From Nectonema munidae (taxonomy: Eukaryota > Nematomorpha > Nectonematoida > Nectonematidae): a stretch of DNA of 64,000 nucleotides. A model generated the notes under the pieces. It had not been told where the DNA came from, made no database searches, and saw nothing but the letters and a program-made list of their open reading frames with translations. The position numbers and the translations under genes were made by a program. Every line of letters starts with the position of its first letter. Position 1 is the stretch's first letter. The stretch covers positions 186,001-250,000 of the forward strand of contig JAUIRK010000710.1 in assembly GCA_030549495.1 (NCBI GenBank), written 5' to 3'. Of this stretch, positions 12,401 through 23,042 are shown piece after piece.

Positions 12401-12545
12401 TTTCGGGATGGCGGAAGCTGGGGAAAGTAAGTGCAATTGATCTTACAACTCTTTCGTAATAGAGATTTTTGCGTTCAGCTCGTTTGCGCAAATCAATCAT
12501 CAGTGTGCGCAGCTTCTTCTCTTGCTTACGCGCTTCATCCCACAT
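409..12545 (-). CDS. CLASRP: CLASRP: CLK4-associating SR-related splicing factor (3' end off the left edge)
   Basis: This gene encodes a nuclear SR-related protein that in animals binds CLK kinases and influences alternative splicing. I see exons at 12545-12447, 11816-11719, 9741-9667, 8321-8277 (tentative), 5516-5460, 4514-4433, 2053-1773, 648-543 and 475-409. Each has AG/GT borders, and the phases agree except at the tentative exon. The start ATG is that of the family: MWDEARKQEKKLR resembles the human MWHEARKQEKKLR opening as I recall it. Further matches are KDPTIFLQVHG, MMPWQGDTSNMIDRFDARAH, NQFERYR, AAIGYVYKDDD and LAKRLEEEK, all in the human order. The arginine/serine-rich tail would lie beyond base 1. 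The human stretch around EEQCLYQIYIDELYGG was not found, so an exon between 5460 and 4514 may be missing from this model or absent from the gene. Identity is strong; the middle of the model is provisional. Confidence 0.88.
543..648 (-). CDS. CLASRP: CLASRP exon, acidic to L..YNL segment
   Basis: The exon encodes IEEEVENEENLNKHVIM followed by NLASISSTYNLNQKEYL, with acceptor ttttttgaag and donor CTTAA|gtaata. Entry phase 1 and exit phase 2 both fit the neighbouring exons. It corresponds loosely to the human DLNKQATTYGMADGDFVRML segment. Confidence 0.72.
1773..2053 (-). CDS. CLASRP: CLASRP acidic exon
   Basis: The exon is open for 93 codons from KSEKVSSAAIGYVYKDDD through a short QQQQ run to LFSEDDEQTELL, ending CTC A|gtaagt. 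AAIGYVYKDDD matches the human ASIGYTYEDS. The acidic segment that follows corresponds to the acidic region of the family. Confidence 0.82.
3360..3490. repeat. Degenerate GACAAA/GTTCGACCAA motif repeat
   Basis: The motifs CGACAAA, GTTCGACCAA and related forms recur about every 10-15 bases (cgttcgacca, ttcgacaaatcgtcc, gttcgaccaatta, gcgacaaagtgtcc). This short-motif clustering is typical of transposon ends. The rest of the element was not identified. It lies in a CLASRP intron. Confidence 0.4.
4433..4514 (-). CDS. CLASRP: CLASRP lysine-rich spacer exon
   Basis: A long T tract and cag acceptor lead into SESHHLKKIKSKEQ and then SVSHSTSHKHEK, ending at a strong donor GAAAA|gtgagt. The phase (2 in, 2 out) joins the exon at 2053 to give HEKKSEKVSSAAIGYVY. 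The human protein has a lysine-rich spacer at the same place. Confidence 0.7.
5460..5516 (-). CDS. CLASRP: CLASRP exon with the ERYR motif
   Basis: The exon encodes ALNQFERYRILIQLDSKQ between acceptor tgctttgaag and donor AAC|gtaatt. It corresponds to the human CNYERYRGLVQ segment. It begins with two bases and ends with one, which fits both the tentative exon upstream and the next exon at 4514. Confidence 0.7.
6966..7042 (+). repeat. tRNA-like sequence, probable SINE head
   Basis: There is an A-box-like tctagtggtaggagcg and a clear B-box ggttcgattccc. The flanks atgatc and gatcat can pair as a shortened acceptor stem. The D and anticodon arms are poor, so a functional tRNA is unlikely. It sits in a CLASRP intron. 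Confidence 0.5.
7290..7960 (+). mobile_element. Tc1/mariner-superfamily DDE transposase relic (DUF4817-type)
   Basis: Conceptual translation in shifting frames gives the order expected of this arthropod transposase group: TGIPKTSV (helix-turn-helix end), LNEDYRDPRVEFCEWYRDRC, then PFFFESTVTVTRIWNILEM, HRDVRAYIDENM, and finally SLDFYLWGFLKNNAYS. The last block matches the familiar PLDFFLWGFLKNKVY signature. Many stops and frameshifts show that it is dead. I could not define inverted ends. It lies in a CLASRP intron, on the opposite strand to the gene. Confidence 0.75.
8277..8321 (-). CDS. CLASRP: CLASRP tentative exon 4
   Basis: An acceptor (ttccattttactgag) and a donor (AAAAG|gtgaag) bracket a reading frame YSNKSPPPTPYLGK. 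It joins in phase to the ERYR exon and fills the proline-containing spacer of the human protein. It does not fit the phase of exon 3, so either the exon is wrong or a small exon between them is missing. Confidence 0.4.
9667..9741 (-). CDS. CLASRP: CLASRP coding exon 3
   Basis: The acceptor ttttctgatag precedes a G that completes ATG and then encodes MPWQGDTSNMIDRFDARAHL, the most conserved block of the family. Two donors are possible: GA|gtacgc at 9667 and GA|gtatgc at 9649. Both are phase 2, so the end is uncertain by 18 bases. Confidence 0.88.
9890..10120. repeat. Interspersed repeat, copy 1 (partner at 62.6 kb)
   Basis: About 200 bases match a second copy at 62600-62805. Shared blocks include tcaatttgcataat, gggccttgatgtgtaaaat, tgtagaattag, gtgttag, gtacatacat and ttgacacaaa in the same order. 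It is an unclassified middle-repetitive family. Confidence 0.7.
11719..11816 (-). CDS. CLASRP: CLASRP coding exon 2
   Basis: A pyrimidine-rich acceptor (ctcttttttag) leads into RKDPTIFLQVHGNSAKIYL, which matches the human KKDPAQFLQVHGRACKVHL segment. The exon ends GTG AT|gtaaat in phase 2, leaving AT to be completed by the G that opens exon 3. Confidence 0.88.
12113..12250 (-). mobile_element. tRNA-derived SINE, family 1, copy a
   Basis: Read on the minus strand it starts with a tRNA-like head: A-box tggttagatgctgg and B-box gggttcgatcccgc, followed by catcaagcctgctttcctca and a body ending near ctatggtacc. Other copies lie at 51722, 54686 and 61309. It is just upstream of the CLASRP start. 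Confidence 0.75.
12447..12545 (-). CDS. CLASRP: CLASRP coding exon 1 (start codon)
   Basis: This exon encodes 33 residues from MWDEARKQEKK to NLYYERV and ends at a GTT|gtaaga donor in phase 0. A good acceptor (ttaactttttag) lies 8 bases upstream of the ATG, so a 5' UTR intron precedes it. The start is chosen because the human protein begins at the equivalent MW. Confidence 0.9.
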
Positions 12546-13032
12546 TCCGAAGCCTAAAAAGTTAAACAATATTCATCAAGGCATACAAATATATTGAAGG
12601 CGGAAAAATGTGAAACGACGTAGTAATCGCAAAATAACTATAGGGGAGAACACGAGAGAGGAGGGGTGGACATAAAAAGAAAAAGCCTTTCGCCCCCCCC
12701 CCCTCTCTATCAATTTTCAATTCTCTCAATTCCATCTTTTTAAATTAATTATTTAAATGACTTGTGAGTATACTTCTCGTATTACGTTTCTTCTTTTGGG
12801 GCTGTCTTTCAATCAATATTCAAAATCAATTTTTTTAATTAATTTTTTATTTATTTGATATAATAATGAATGCGAATTTGAGCTATGGCTGTTCAGAGAC
12901 AGGAATGTAGTTGAAGAAAGTTGAACAAGCGCCTACAAATTTGTCAGCGGTTCAAATATTTTTTATAGTACAAATTACAAATACATTTAAAGTTTAAAAT
13001 GTTTATCCCTATTGATTACTTTAACTGAAAAA
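12546..13032. other. Upstream of CLASRP: no further exon identified
   Basis: This should hold the CLASRP 5' UTR and promoter. A C-run with a CT tract (cccccccccccctctct) is near 12692. No TATA box or other promoter element stands out. Confidence 0.3.
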
Positions 13033-14309
13033 GAGTGACGACCAACATTTGTCAACAGAATTCCAAACATTTTCCAGGATTTCAGATATTTTTTCTTTAA
13101 CTTTCCAGGATACGAAAAAGGAAATTTTTGATGACAAAAACTCTGTCAAGGAAAACTTTCAACTAAGATAAACATTTTTCAAGACAAAATATACTTACAG
13201 TAAAAAAACACATTTTAAATTGACTCAAAATGACATCTTCAAAAAAGCAACACTCAAAACTAACAAATGAACTACACAAAAACCCAGCTACATTTAAAAT
13301 ACTTTCTATTTAAACTCATAGATAAAAATAACTCCGTTAAGAACACAAATGGTAGAGCTGGAGCCAAGTTTTGCGTACTTTTCAGCAAAAACCAATGAAT
13401 TTACACTCTAGATAATTAGATGAATACCTAACAAAAACAAAAGTAACTAAAAAATTTATTTATAATCAATTTATTGTAAGAATTTTAGTTCTTTCATCAT
13501 TTTTCCAGTTTCTTTTATTTTTTCTAGCTCACTCTTTCTTTTTACTTGATCGAAGAAATGATGCTGCCTTTGATAACAATGATGTAAAATCTTGGTTATT
13601 ATCAGTCTTTATTATTTCGAACTTGTTCTGATATTAAGTCTGATATTGTTTTTAAGGGTGAAATCTCTCTTCAAATTTTCAATTTATTCAATCTTTAACT
13701 TGCGTTTCAAATCTTTTTCAACAAATACAGATTTTCCTTTTTTGTCTGCTAAGTCATGTTTTTGTGTTACTGTGCAAGAAATCATAAACTATCTTTTAAG
13801 ACACAGACTTTTCTTGTAAACTATCTTGAAGCACTTCTTTATTAACTGAAAAACCTCTTTCAACTGAACTTTGACCATGAGATAAAACAAAAATCAATTT
13901 GCATTCATGCAATAACTTTGAAATCTTGATTTGAAAGAAACGTAGCAAAAAGCTATTAACACCACTTTAACTTTTTAAAATTAAAGGTAATAAATTCTTC
14001 TCTATACTGAAGACTAGAATCTTTCAGAAAATTTTTAAACTGGTTTTTGACATTGTCTGCAACTTCTACCTTTACTTATTTGAGAAAATACAACTTATTA
14101 GCTTTCACCTACACTCCTAAAAACAGAATAAAAAATTTTCTTCATGCCTATATAAATGCAAAATATGACCATTTTTTTCATTGTATCGAAGTGCTAAAAT
14201 AAAAATAGCATTGTTTAAACTTTGGTTCGACGCAAAAACAAATTAAAAACTGTATAAAAAAATCCAGATCGATTTTATGGTTTTCCAGGAATTTTCAGGA
14301 AGTGGTCAC

Positions 14310-14999
14310 TAGTGTGTCCACTTTAAGGTCTTTTTTCATTCCCCGGGGAACGAGGACCTCGTAATTTTTGAAAATTTCCCTGGGGATTTCCCGGGGAAGA
14401 AAAAGCGATTTTTTTACAGTAAAAACTGTTCAGAAAAGAAAATTTAAAAGTCTCATATAAGATTTTTATTGAAAAAATTTAAATGCATAAAAGATTTATG
14501 TTTTAAAAAAATATCTAAGAAAAATTAGAGCGTTCAAAGTTTCATCATTCAACTGGTTTCTTATTTTTGTAGAAAAATAACCCATTGACGAAAACACTCC
14601 TTCGGCATCCACAGAAGTTGGTTTTATGCTCTTTAAATTTTTGAATAAAGTTTCTAAAACTTCGGGCCTCCTATTTGTTTCTAAATAAAGGTCAAATCTT
14701 TTTTTCATTATTTCCTCTATGCTTGAAATCTTGCTTTTAGTTTCACGTTCTTCATTTTCATTAATCTTCAGAAATTCGTCCAATTCCTCCTTCACGCTTT
14801 TCTTCTCTGTTTTTTGGTGCTGACGATTAATGTTTCATCTTTCTTCTCCGTTACTTCGATATTTTTGTCGTCGGATTCGACAATTTTTTTTTTCAAAAAT
14901 TCCCCGAGGAAATTTAAAAATTTTTTTCGAGGACGAGGATTTTGAAATTTCACGATTCCCCGGGGACTCGAGGACGAGGAATCCGGGGTGGACACCCTA
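14310..14999 (-). mobile_element. Non-autonomous hAT element with 8-bp target duplication
   Basis: The ends are TAGTGTGTCCAC (left) and, on the other strand, TAGGGTGTCCAC (right), 11 of 12 alike. They are flanked by identical 8-base target duplications, GTGGTCAC, at 14302-14309 and 15000-15007. An 8-bp duplication is a hAT hallmark. The subterminal parts are rich in ccccgggga and cgaggac. The interior keeps only the transposase tail, so this is an internally deleted derivative. Confidence 0.9.
14496..14795 (-). pseudogene. hAT transposase C-terminal dimerisation fragment
   Basis: The open frame contains SIKPTSVDAEGVFSSMGYFS then TKIRNQLNDETLNALIFLRY, the hAT C-terminal dimerisation domain (usual pattern PTSVEAERxFSxxG...TKxRxRLxDE...LxFLR). 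The catalytic domain is absent. A second frame from 15007 runs from the terminal repeat into this region, showing how little separates the left-over pieces. Confidence 0.85.
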
Positions 15000-15011
15000 G
15001 TGGTCACCCTG

Positions 15012-18000
15012 TAAAAGAGTTAAATTGATGCAATATAATGCACAAGTTAGGATAAATGCAACTATTTTATCTGCTAAATATAATTTAAACATCCAAATTC
15101 AGTTATACCATTTTTATTCATAGATATTCATTTTATTTAATGCGCTCGTTTTTTTTATCAAGATAACCTTGAATACTTCAGAATATTTTTACAATTCCCT
15201 CAATTTTTTGTTTATGATTGTGGATATTGGTAAATGCTAGGTTTGCCTTTATGTAAGATGGCTTAAACGCGACTAAGTATCGCTGTACTCATTTGAGTAG
15301 AGTAAAAGTATCGTGGGTTATCTTTTAAAAGTTAATTACTGTCTGTTTTTCATTGATCTAAAATGGCTTAAATTTGTATAGAGCTTAAGATATGTCCTTA
15401 ACAAGTAATTATCCTGCATCACTTAGAGAATTGGATTACAAATTTAAGATTTTTAGCAAATTTTCTTCCAAACATTTTAAACTCTCAATTTCTATTTAAC
15501 AGGGCCAAATTTAAATTCACGACTTCACACTTTTCAATTTCTAATTACTTAATGAAAATACCCAATGAAAATACACAAAGTAGTGCATTATAAAAAAGCG
15601 TGTTCAAAAAGAAAGATCAATTGGAAAATTATGTTAGAAATATTTTTACAGCCACCAATGATATTAAAAATACAATTACGGGGTTAGTATGTCCGTGAAG
15701 ATAGTTCAAAAGATAAAATCTTTTTTAATGATATTTAGCAAAGAATCACTACCGAGGGTAAAAGAGTTTGTGGAAGTGGTAAAGGAAAGGCGGTCATGAA
15801 TGTGTTACATATTCATTACAGGACTTAATTTCAATAATTTTGCGTTACGAAATATATATAAATGTCATCTAATGATGTCTGCAGTAAATCTGTGAAAAAA
15901 GGTTATGCTGTTGTACAGTTCCGGTTCTACCAAGTGCGGGGCCTGTAGCAGATCGATTAAATTTACAAATGATAGTCAGGAAGTAAAATTTTTTTTAATA
16001 AAATTGATCTAGATTCTACAAAAAAAGAGTTAAAAACCACAAAATTCAAGAGTAAAATTTTATTTTAAGGAGGAAATATGAAAGAAGAATTGAAGAAAAC
16101 TAAACGATATTACAAAAAGTCAAAAAAAAAATTTAAATAAGCGCGGGGCCTGTAGCAGCTGCTACATCTGCTACTATGTTAATCCGGTACAGCTGTTGTA
16201 GTGACGAGCGTGATACTGAGTATTGCTCTTAATGAACTACAGGGCGCTAAAAAGTCCCTGTTTAGATGTTGAAGATGGGTGAAAATGTGGTTTCATCATC
16301 ACCATTATTGTTCGAAGTGTACCTATCTTGTTGTATTGGTGACTCTAAAGGAGATGATTTCTTCCTCTGACAGCTTTTTTCTTCCATCCATAGCTGTGTT
16401 GATATTTGGGTATTTTATTGCTGACATAATTATTTCAATTACATTTCACTGTCAATTAACACTAGAAAAAAATCGCATTAACTTTTTTAGAGATATTTAA
16501 TGTCTAATTTTTAACGTAAAATAAAGTTTTGTCTTATTTTATAGCAAATTTTTAGAATTTTTTTTTAGAATGTTAGGGTCGTATATAAACCAATGTATTT
16601 TAGGTACAAAAAAAGTTGGCTTTGCTAATGTTAAATGTATGTGTCGTAAAAAATACGATTGTATGATTGGTCTGTCGGATTAACAAATTATAAAGACAGG
16701 AGTGAGAACATTGGATTTGATAAAGACCGTTTCTGTATCAGAGTGTGAACGTCAGACCAACATTGGGAAAATTAATTTATTGTATCGGATATCGTGGTTG
16801 AAGAATAATCTAGTATGAGAAAAACAAAGTATGACTGTATTACCAATGAGTCTTCTAATACCATCCTTTTCATACGGTCTCCAGAAGAGAGAGACATTTC
16901 TAACCTTAGAACACCAAACATTTAATCAGCACAACCAAGAATTCGCCTCTTTGAAGATTTAGAAGAGATCGTTTTTAGATGTTCACTTTGTTAGAGTAAG
17001 GCACATCTCCCGATAAGGATTTTTGTTACGCATGAAGTTATTTCAGTACAGAATATCCTAATCTGAATAGCCATGTGTGACCATTGGTTTTGATAACTGG
17101 TAAACATCAATAATAAGAGATAAAGGCCTCGATCACTGTTTTTCCATGTCCATATGGAAAATTCTCAAAAAAAAATCTGGCGTAACCTATTTTATTAATT
17201 CAATTTTAGATCCTGTTTGCCAGTCTATTTTAATCAAAAAAACGTAACTATTTTAAAATTTTCTCACCTTGAAATGTTGTATCGCTGGCATAATGAAACT
17301 TTTAATTTATTGAACTGTGGTAAATTTAAGGAATTTGCTTATAATAGCTATAAATCCTATTTTCACATAAAGCCATGATGAGTTATGAAAATCTATAAAT
17401 CTCCAAATTATTTGTCTTCACAATCATGTGAAGTATTTGTTTTTTCCCTAAGCATTATTCAGGTGATTAGACATGAAATAGATCTGCAATGAACACAATA
17501 TAAAAATAATACTATTTATATGTGAAAATAATGTGAAAATAATAGCAGACATAAAGAATTATCAGATTGCTCTTGCTTTGACTCCATATATAAATTATTT
17601 TGTTCTAAGCTAAAAGGTAGTGATGAAATTAAAATTACAAGCAAGGCAATTGATTTCATAAAATCGGTGCAATGTAATTATGGTAGGATTAAGAGCTGAT
17701 AGAGCAAGAATAAATTTTTCGTATTAATGATAATGTGTTCATTGGACACAAATTCTTTTATAACTTATGAAAATTAGAAAAAAGTTCTACCCCATCGCCC
17801 CTCAAAGTTTTTAGGATGTACGACATTGATTACACAGTATGATAAATAAATGATACAAAATCAACATATAAAACAATTTGAAAATTTTCTATGTCTTATA
17901 TGGCCAATCTATACTGAAATGCCAAACACATCAGGCATTATCATTTTAGGTTTGACAAACTTTTCAAGAAAATCTGTGCACGAAAATATAATAAAATTAA

Positions 18001-18465
18001 GTAAAAAAGCACAAACCTTTAAAATTAAATAACTTATCGATAATATATCAATTTAAGATAATTAAAGATTGAATCAAATCAATAGCCATTGAAAATTAAA
18101 ATATACAGGAATAATAAAAAATAATAATGAAATTAAAAAAAAATAAATAATAAACGAATTTTAGCAGGGCAATGTGAGATTGCCTGTAAACCAGCATAGG
18201 TGGCTTATGTATGGTGGCGCATCAAACAAATTACAAAAATAAATTTTAATCTAAAAACTGTTTGGTTCTGCCTTATATTATCCTCCTAATCGTTACTAAG
18301 AAATCTCATTAGGCAACGATTTGAAGGCCGAGGTTTAATCCCAAAAGCTAATTAATAATTATAAAATCTTAACATCAAGCGTGATAGTTAAAAAAAATAG
18401 CAAATGACTGTAAAGTTACAGTGACACTTTAAATTCTGGATTTTTATGAAGCTTATTCTTTGTAT
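15012..18465. other. AT-rich stretch without a supportable gene
   Basis: I see only short frames. Around 17250-17830 the plus strand has a longer lightly interrupted frame (SRHKELSDCSCFDSIYKLF and similar). It may be transposon debris, but I cannot place it in a family. Confidence 0.3.
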
Positions 18466-20720
18466 CAGAGGCGTAGCCAGCAGGGGCGGGGGTAGAGCCC
18501 CTCCAAATATTTTTTCTGCCCCCTCTCAAATTACTTTTGAATTTTTAGAATGTTTTGATATGCATGCAGTTGTTTAGAGGCCCCAATCTCTGTTAGTATA
18601 TTCTTGCTAAAAAAACAAATGGGTAGAAGATTCTTTCCTCTAACTAACATTTTCCTTAGTTGACGAATCTCTAACAACGGTTATGCCAATACAACTAAGA
18701 AACGTCTGTATGCTAGTTTGCAATCATATCTGCTTTTAAATTGATAAAAAAAATTTATGATGATGAAAATAACAAAATCCATTTTTTTTAATTCTTAACA
18801 CTGGATATTACGTTTAAGTTATTTGAACAATCAAATTTGTCTTTCGCATACATTGCTATATGTTTTTAATTGATTACATTAAGTTAAGTTTAATGATCAC
18901 ATGACGTAAACGGAGAATCTATGGTTTCCAATCAACAAGTTATACATCTATAGCCGATTCTCAATTTTCCGACACTTTGTGAGAAGCTCTTTGCTTTTCA
19001 TCTTTATCTGCGTTCCTATTTTGTAAGTGAAGTTTCGCCAATTTTTTAAGTGAATTACAAACTTTTTTTATAATTATAATAGAAATGTAATACTTAAATT
19101 GTATACAGGTTGACCATCAATCGGGCAAATCAGTACTTTAGCGAAGTTTTGACAAATAATAATGTTCTAATTTTGAAAACATAAAACCTACGAATTCCAC
19201 ATATTAAAATTTGGATGACAATTATTCTTTGCGTTTGTATTCTCAAACCGTTACTATGATATTTTTTTACAAATAGTAAAATCAAACTCGTTAAATTAAT
19301 AACTTTAATTGTATTTCAATTTTTTCATTTTGACAACACAAGTGAAATTAAAAACACTGAAAGGAGAACATTAAATAATATAAAAACTTTGCAACAAAAA
19401 ATTCAAAGCTACAATCCAAAAAAATACGGTGGGTTCACTCGTGACTTCAAGAAAGAGTGGTTTGAAGGAAGACCTTGGCTAGAATTTTGCCCCCGTAAAA
19501 AAGCAGCATTTTGTTTTAAATGCAGAAAATAAAAATAAAAATTTACATTACTCTGTAAATTGATCTTTTAAAATTCACTTCTCAATTTATTTATCTTTTT
19601 TAAATAATGAGTGCATTAATACTCAATTTTAGGTTGAAAGATACTATTATAAAGTGAATATAAAGGGAACTTGATAAACGTTGCTAAAATTAACGATTTA
19701 TCAGCTATAGGTATCGCTAGATATATAATAGCAGGGGCGGATCTAGAAATTGGCTTTAGGGAGGGGCGGCGGGGCGGGGTGGGGTGGGGTGGGCGGATTT
19801 TACTAAACTTGAACTAAAATTTGAAGCACATAAATTCAAGCTTTATAAAAATTTTTAAAACAAAAAGAAGAATGAAAGCATTAAAACGATCCTCATTTAT
19901 TGAACTGCAAAGTGAATTGAAGTGGTAAAATTTGATGTGTTTAATAATAAATTTACAAAAAAAATTGGATAATAATATAAAAGTATTAAGTGTCACACTT
20001 AACTACGATTGAATCATAAAAATCTTTTTAGGGCTTCTCACTTTAGAGAAAGATTGAATCTAAAAACGAGTTTTAAAAATCATCATAATATTTCAGTTCT
20101 ACGAAAAGAATTAGAGCAAGAAAATTTTTCAAGCAATTGGCAATGAAATTTTAGGAGGGGGTGTACGCCGGTTCGCACCCCTTTAAATCCGCCAGTGATT
20201 AGATACACTCAAACGGCTGAAGATTAAAAAAATAATTTACATATGTTACGATAGGGCATCTGTTATGACAGGTTTGTCTGTTTTTGTTTTTACCAAAATG
20301 ATTATGACTTTATCATTTTGAAATAAATTTTAGTGTTAACAATGGGGTATAGAAGTTGATTTCCAAAGCTTTGAAAAATAATATACCTTATTTGCACTGT
20401 ATGAATCATCAAATGCATCTGGTAATTGTTAATGAACTGAACTACGTGAGTGATATCCCAAGACGCCTAACTATTTGCAAACTTGCTTATAGTTTTGTTA
20501 AAAAACCTAATGTAGCCAAAGTTACGATGCAGAAAAAATGAAAAGAATTATCGAACAAAGATAGACTGGTTTTTTGATTCCACAAACTCGATAATCCATA
20601 ATTGGATCTACTCATAAAAGTATATGAAACTTGATCAAATAATAAATCGAACCATGAGCTTAGTATTGAAGCTCAAAGCATTTTATTGCAAAATAAAAAG
20701 AAGAAGTTTATTTTCGTTTT
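18466..20720 (+). mobile_element. TTF/ZMYM1-type hAT transposon relic
   Basis: At 19415-19510 the plus strand encodes KYGGFTRDFKKEWFEGRPWL then EFCPRKKAAFCFKCR, the TTF-type zinc-finger domain of ZMYM1-like hAT transposases. At 20356-20541 it encodes NNIPYLHCMNHQMHLVIVNE and SFVKKPNVAK, the catalytic-domain segment (family pattern VPYVHCxNHQLHLV). A hAT-style end, CAGAGGCGTAGCCAGCAGGG, at 18466 may be its 5' terminus; the 3' terminus is not clear. The interior is interrupted by a smaller element (19732-20197). The gene is dead. Confidence 0.65.
19732..20197. mobile_element. Small hAT-type MITE inside the TTF hAT relic
   Basis: The left end CAGGGGCGGATCTAGAAATT and the right end, read on the other strand, CACTGGCGGATTTAAAGGGG are inverted repeats. 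The flanks atataata and attagata may be a diverged 8-base duplication (5 of 8). The left subterminal part is a G-rich ggcggggcggggtgggg tract. No coding capacity is seen. Confidence 0.6.
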
Positions 20721-22640
20721 ACAACTTCTTAATAAAGTTTTGAAAGTTTTTTTTCCTATCAATACATACGCACAAGTAAATCGTGTTTTTGTTTTTCAGA
20801 CTCATACCGATGTGCTTTTTTTTTTTACATTTTAGGGGCACAACAATGATGCCTTTTCAACCTTGAAATTTTCAGAACCTAGGCTCTGTATTTGTCTTCA
20901 GATTAGGGTACTTATAGCCTCCATAACATAACTTTTGACCACCTTTGTTAGATGTTATAATTACATTTCAATGTGCAAGTGAGGTGATATTGCTGTGACA
21001 ATTTATTAGCTCAAATAAAGTTTTAATTTCAATGTGATAAAATTATTTCATTATAAATGTTATACAGTCATTCTCGAGGGTCAGGAACCAAGATCAACAC
21101 TGAATAACTAGAATTGGCGAATATATAAAACTTTATTGAAAGTTAATTGTAGCTGGTTATTCCGACTGTTTTAAACATTATATGCGATAATTTTTTTAAA
21201 AATCTTAGCATCATTTCACGACCTTTTTAAAATTATTAAACACAAAATTGTCTATATCAAAATTTGAGAAGAGCAAAATCTTGTTTGATCCGTATCAAAA
21301 ATATAGAAATTTTAAGTTGATTCCTATTGAGCCTAACTTGTAAAAACTAACAAATAGTTTAGATCCTTCTCCCTTCCCCCACCTCCAATAATTTTCTAAA
21401 AGTACTCTATGTACTATGGGGCAACCCCACCTCCAAAGTCTGGCTATCATGAGCATTGAGAAAGAAGTTCTCGATTGGGTTGATTTTGACGAAGTCATCG
21501 ATAATTTTGCTGTTGCTAAAACACGAAAAAATGAACATATAATGGAGACTGTCTTCGACTCAGTCAGTATATATCTGAATTATGTGGCGTAATAAAAATG
21601 TGAGTATTTTAAGCCAGAATTGGGTGGCGATGAGTGAGAAAAGAAAGAGCAAGGGATGAGGGGCTCCATTCAGGACCTTTGCCCTGTGGCGACAATCCCT
21701 TGATACAGCCCTGGTTAACTTGTTTAATTTATTATTTAAGATGGTCATTGATCATCGATAATTCAGACAGTATATGAATACATTTTATGAAAAAATTTTA
21801 GGTTTGAAATTCAAAGTGGTCACTAAATATATAGTGAATGGCCATCTAGACAACCACTCCAACCTTGCTGCTAGAATTAGTAAAAGTCAACGACATGAAT
21901 AAAGAAAGTCAGGCATTTATTTCATAAAGCAGACATTTTCGATCGCCCTCAGATTAGAAGCTATAAGTAAGAATGAATAGTTAGAAAGAATGGTGAGTGA
22001 AACTGAGAGGAATAGATTGCCAGTTTTCAAAACTGTTTTGAATAATTTCCTTCGAAAAAAAAGTACAAAATGTATGGTTTTATTTAAGAAATGATGCATA
22101 GTTTTAAGGCTCTGGACGAAAAAAATGCATTTTCTAAGATCGCATCTGCATTTCTTTCCAGATAACTGCGTAGACTGAACTGAAGAAAATGTGAAATTAC
22201 TTAAACTCAGTAAAAAAGACATGACAAGACAAAAAAAAATTCAAAGCGAAAAGTTGTAATGGGTGAAATTCTGTTTTCCTATTGAAATGAATCAATTGTC
22301 AGTTTATTTTCTTTCGCGTATATCGTGTAATTCCATGTACCTTGCATAATGCGTTTTCGCCAATTATAATATGCTAAATCATCTTTCAAGATACTTTACA
22401 TAATTGAAGCAATTAAAATCAACACATTGTAAAATTTTTGGTCAGGTTTTAAAATTTAAAAATATCATTAGGGGTTATACATATATGACGTCCCCCAAAA
22501 ATTTTTAAAATTTTGCCCCTCGTCTAAGTGCATCTAAAAATCTATACCTCCCCCTCCTAGTGAGACGTCATTTTTAGCTAGCGCCCTCACTTGCCCCTGC
22601 GTATTAATGTTACTCACTTTTTATTTATTTCATTTAGGTA
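20721..22640. other. Transposon-end debris, no gene
   Basis: Possible hAT-type ends are cagggctgtatcaaggga (minus strand, ending near 21712) and caggggcaagtgagggcgct (minus strand, from 22600). Partners were not found. Nothing else is supportable. Confidence 0.3.
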
Positions 22641-22689
22641 TGAAAAAAATGAGTTTTGATGATTTATTTATTATTTTTATACAATATTT

Positions 22690-22944
22690 AAACATTGTCT
22701 TCTTCAGCTTCTATAAAAGCGCTATTCAAAGTAAATCAAAAATGTTAAAGATGGGGCATTCATCTTCTACACTATCTCGAGTTTCTTCTTCATCTTTACT
22801 TTCTTCTACATTTGTGTTTTCATTCAGTTGATGAACATCACAATCATCTAATTTATGCCGCTCTACAGCTGCAACGCTTGGATGATAAATTCCACAGGTT
22901 TTGCAAACTCTACTATTAATTTTTGGGCAAAATTTGTCCGCTCA
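22690..22944 (-). pseudogene. Zinc-finger-like C-terminal coding fragment, cut by the adjacent element
   Basis: The minus strand reads ADKFCPKINSRVCKTCGIYH then PSVAAVERHKLDDCDVHQLN and an acidic tail ending CPIFNIFDLL and a stop. CxxC followed by H...C spacing suggests one zinc-binding unit. The frame stops abruptly where the inverted-end element begins at 22945, and no continuation was found beyond 26690. I do not know the gene; a transposon-borne protein is as likely as a host one. Confidence 0.4.
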
Positions 22945-23042
22945 AGTGCTCGGGGAGGCGTAAAGTGCCCCCCCCCCCTATTTTTCTGAGATATTAATAA
23001 GTTTTTATAAATATTTTTGATGTTACATATATATATCAACTA

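Larger units (their letters stand above)
13033..15011 (-). mobile_element. hAT-like DNA transposon relic (outer element)
   Basis: On the minus strand around 13900-13470 the broken translation LSHGQSSVERGFSVNKEV appears, a C-terminal motif of an arthropod hAT-like transposase group. The right end reads, on the minus strand, CAGGGTGACCAC then TTCCTGAAAATTCCTGGA. The left end near 13033 has the diverged counterpart gagtgacgacc followed by ttttccaggat. The 690-base hAT element below is inserted 4 bases inside the right terminus. The coding part is heavily decayed. Confidence 0.6.
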
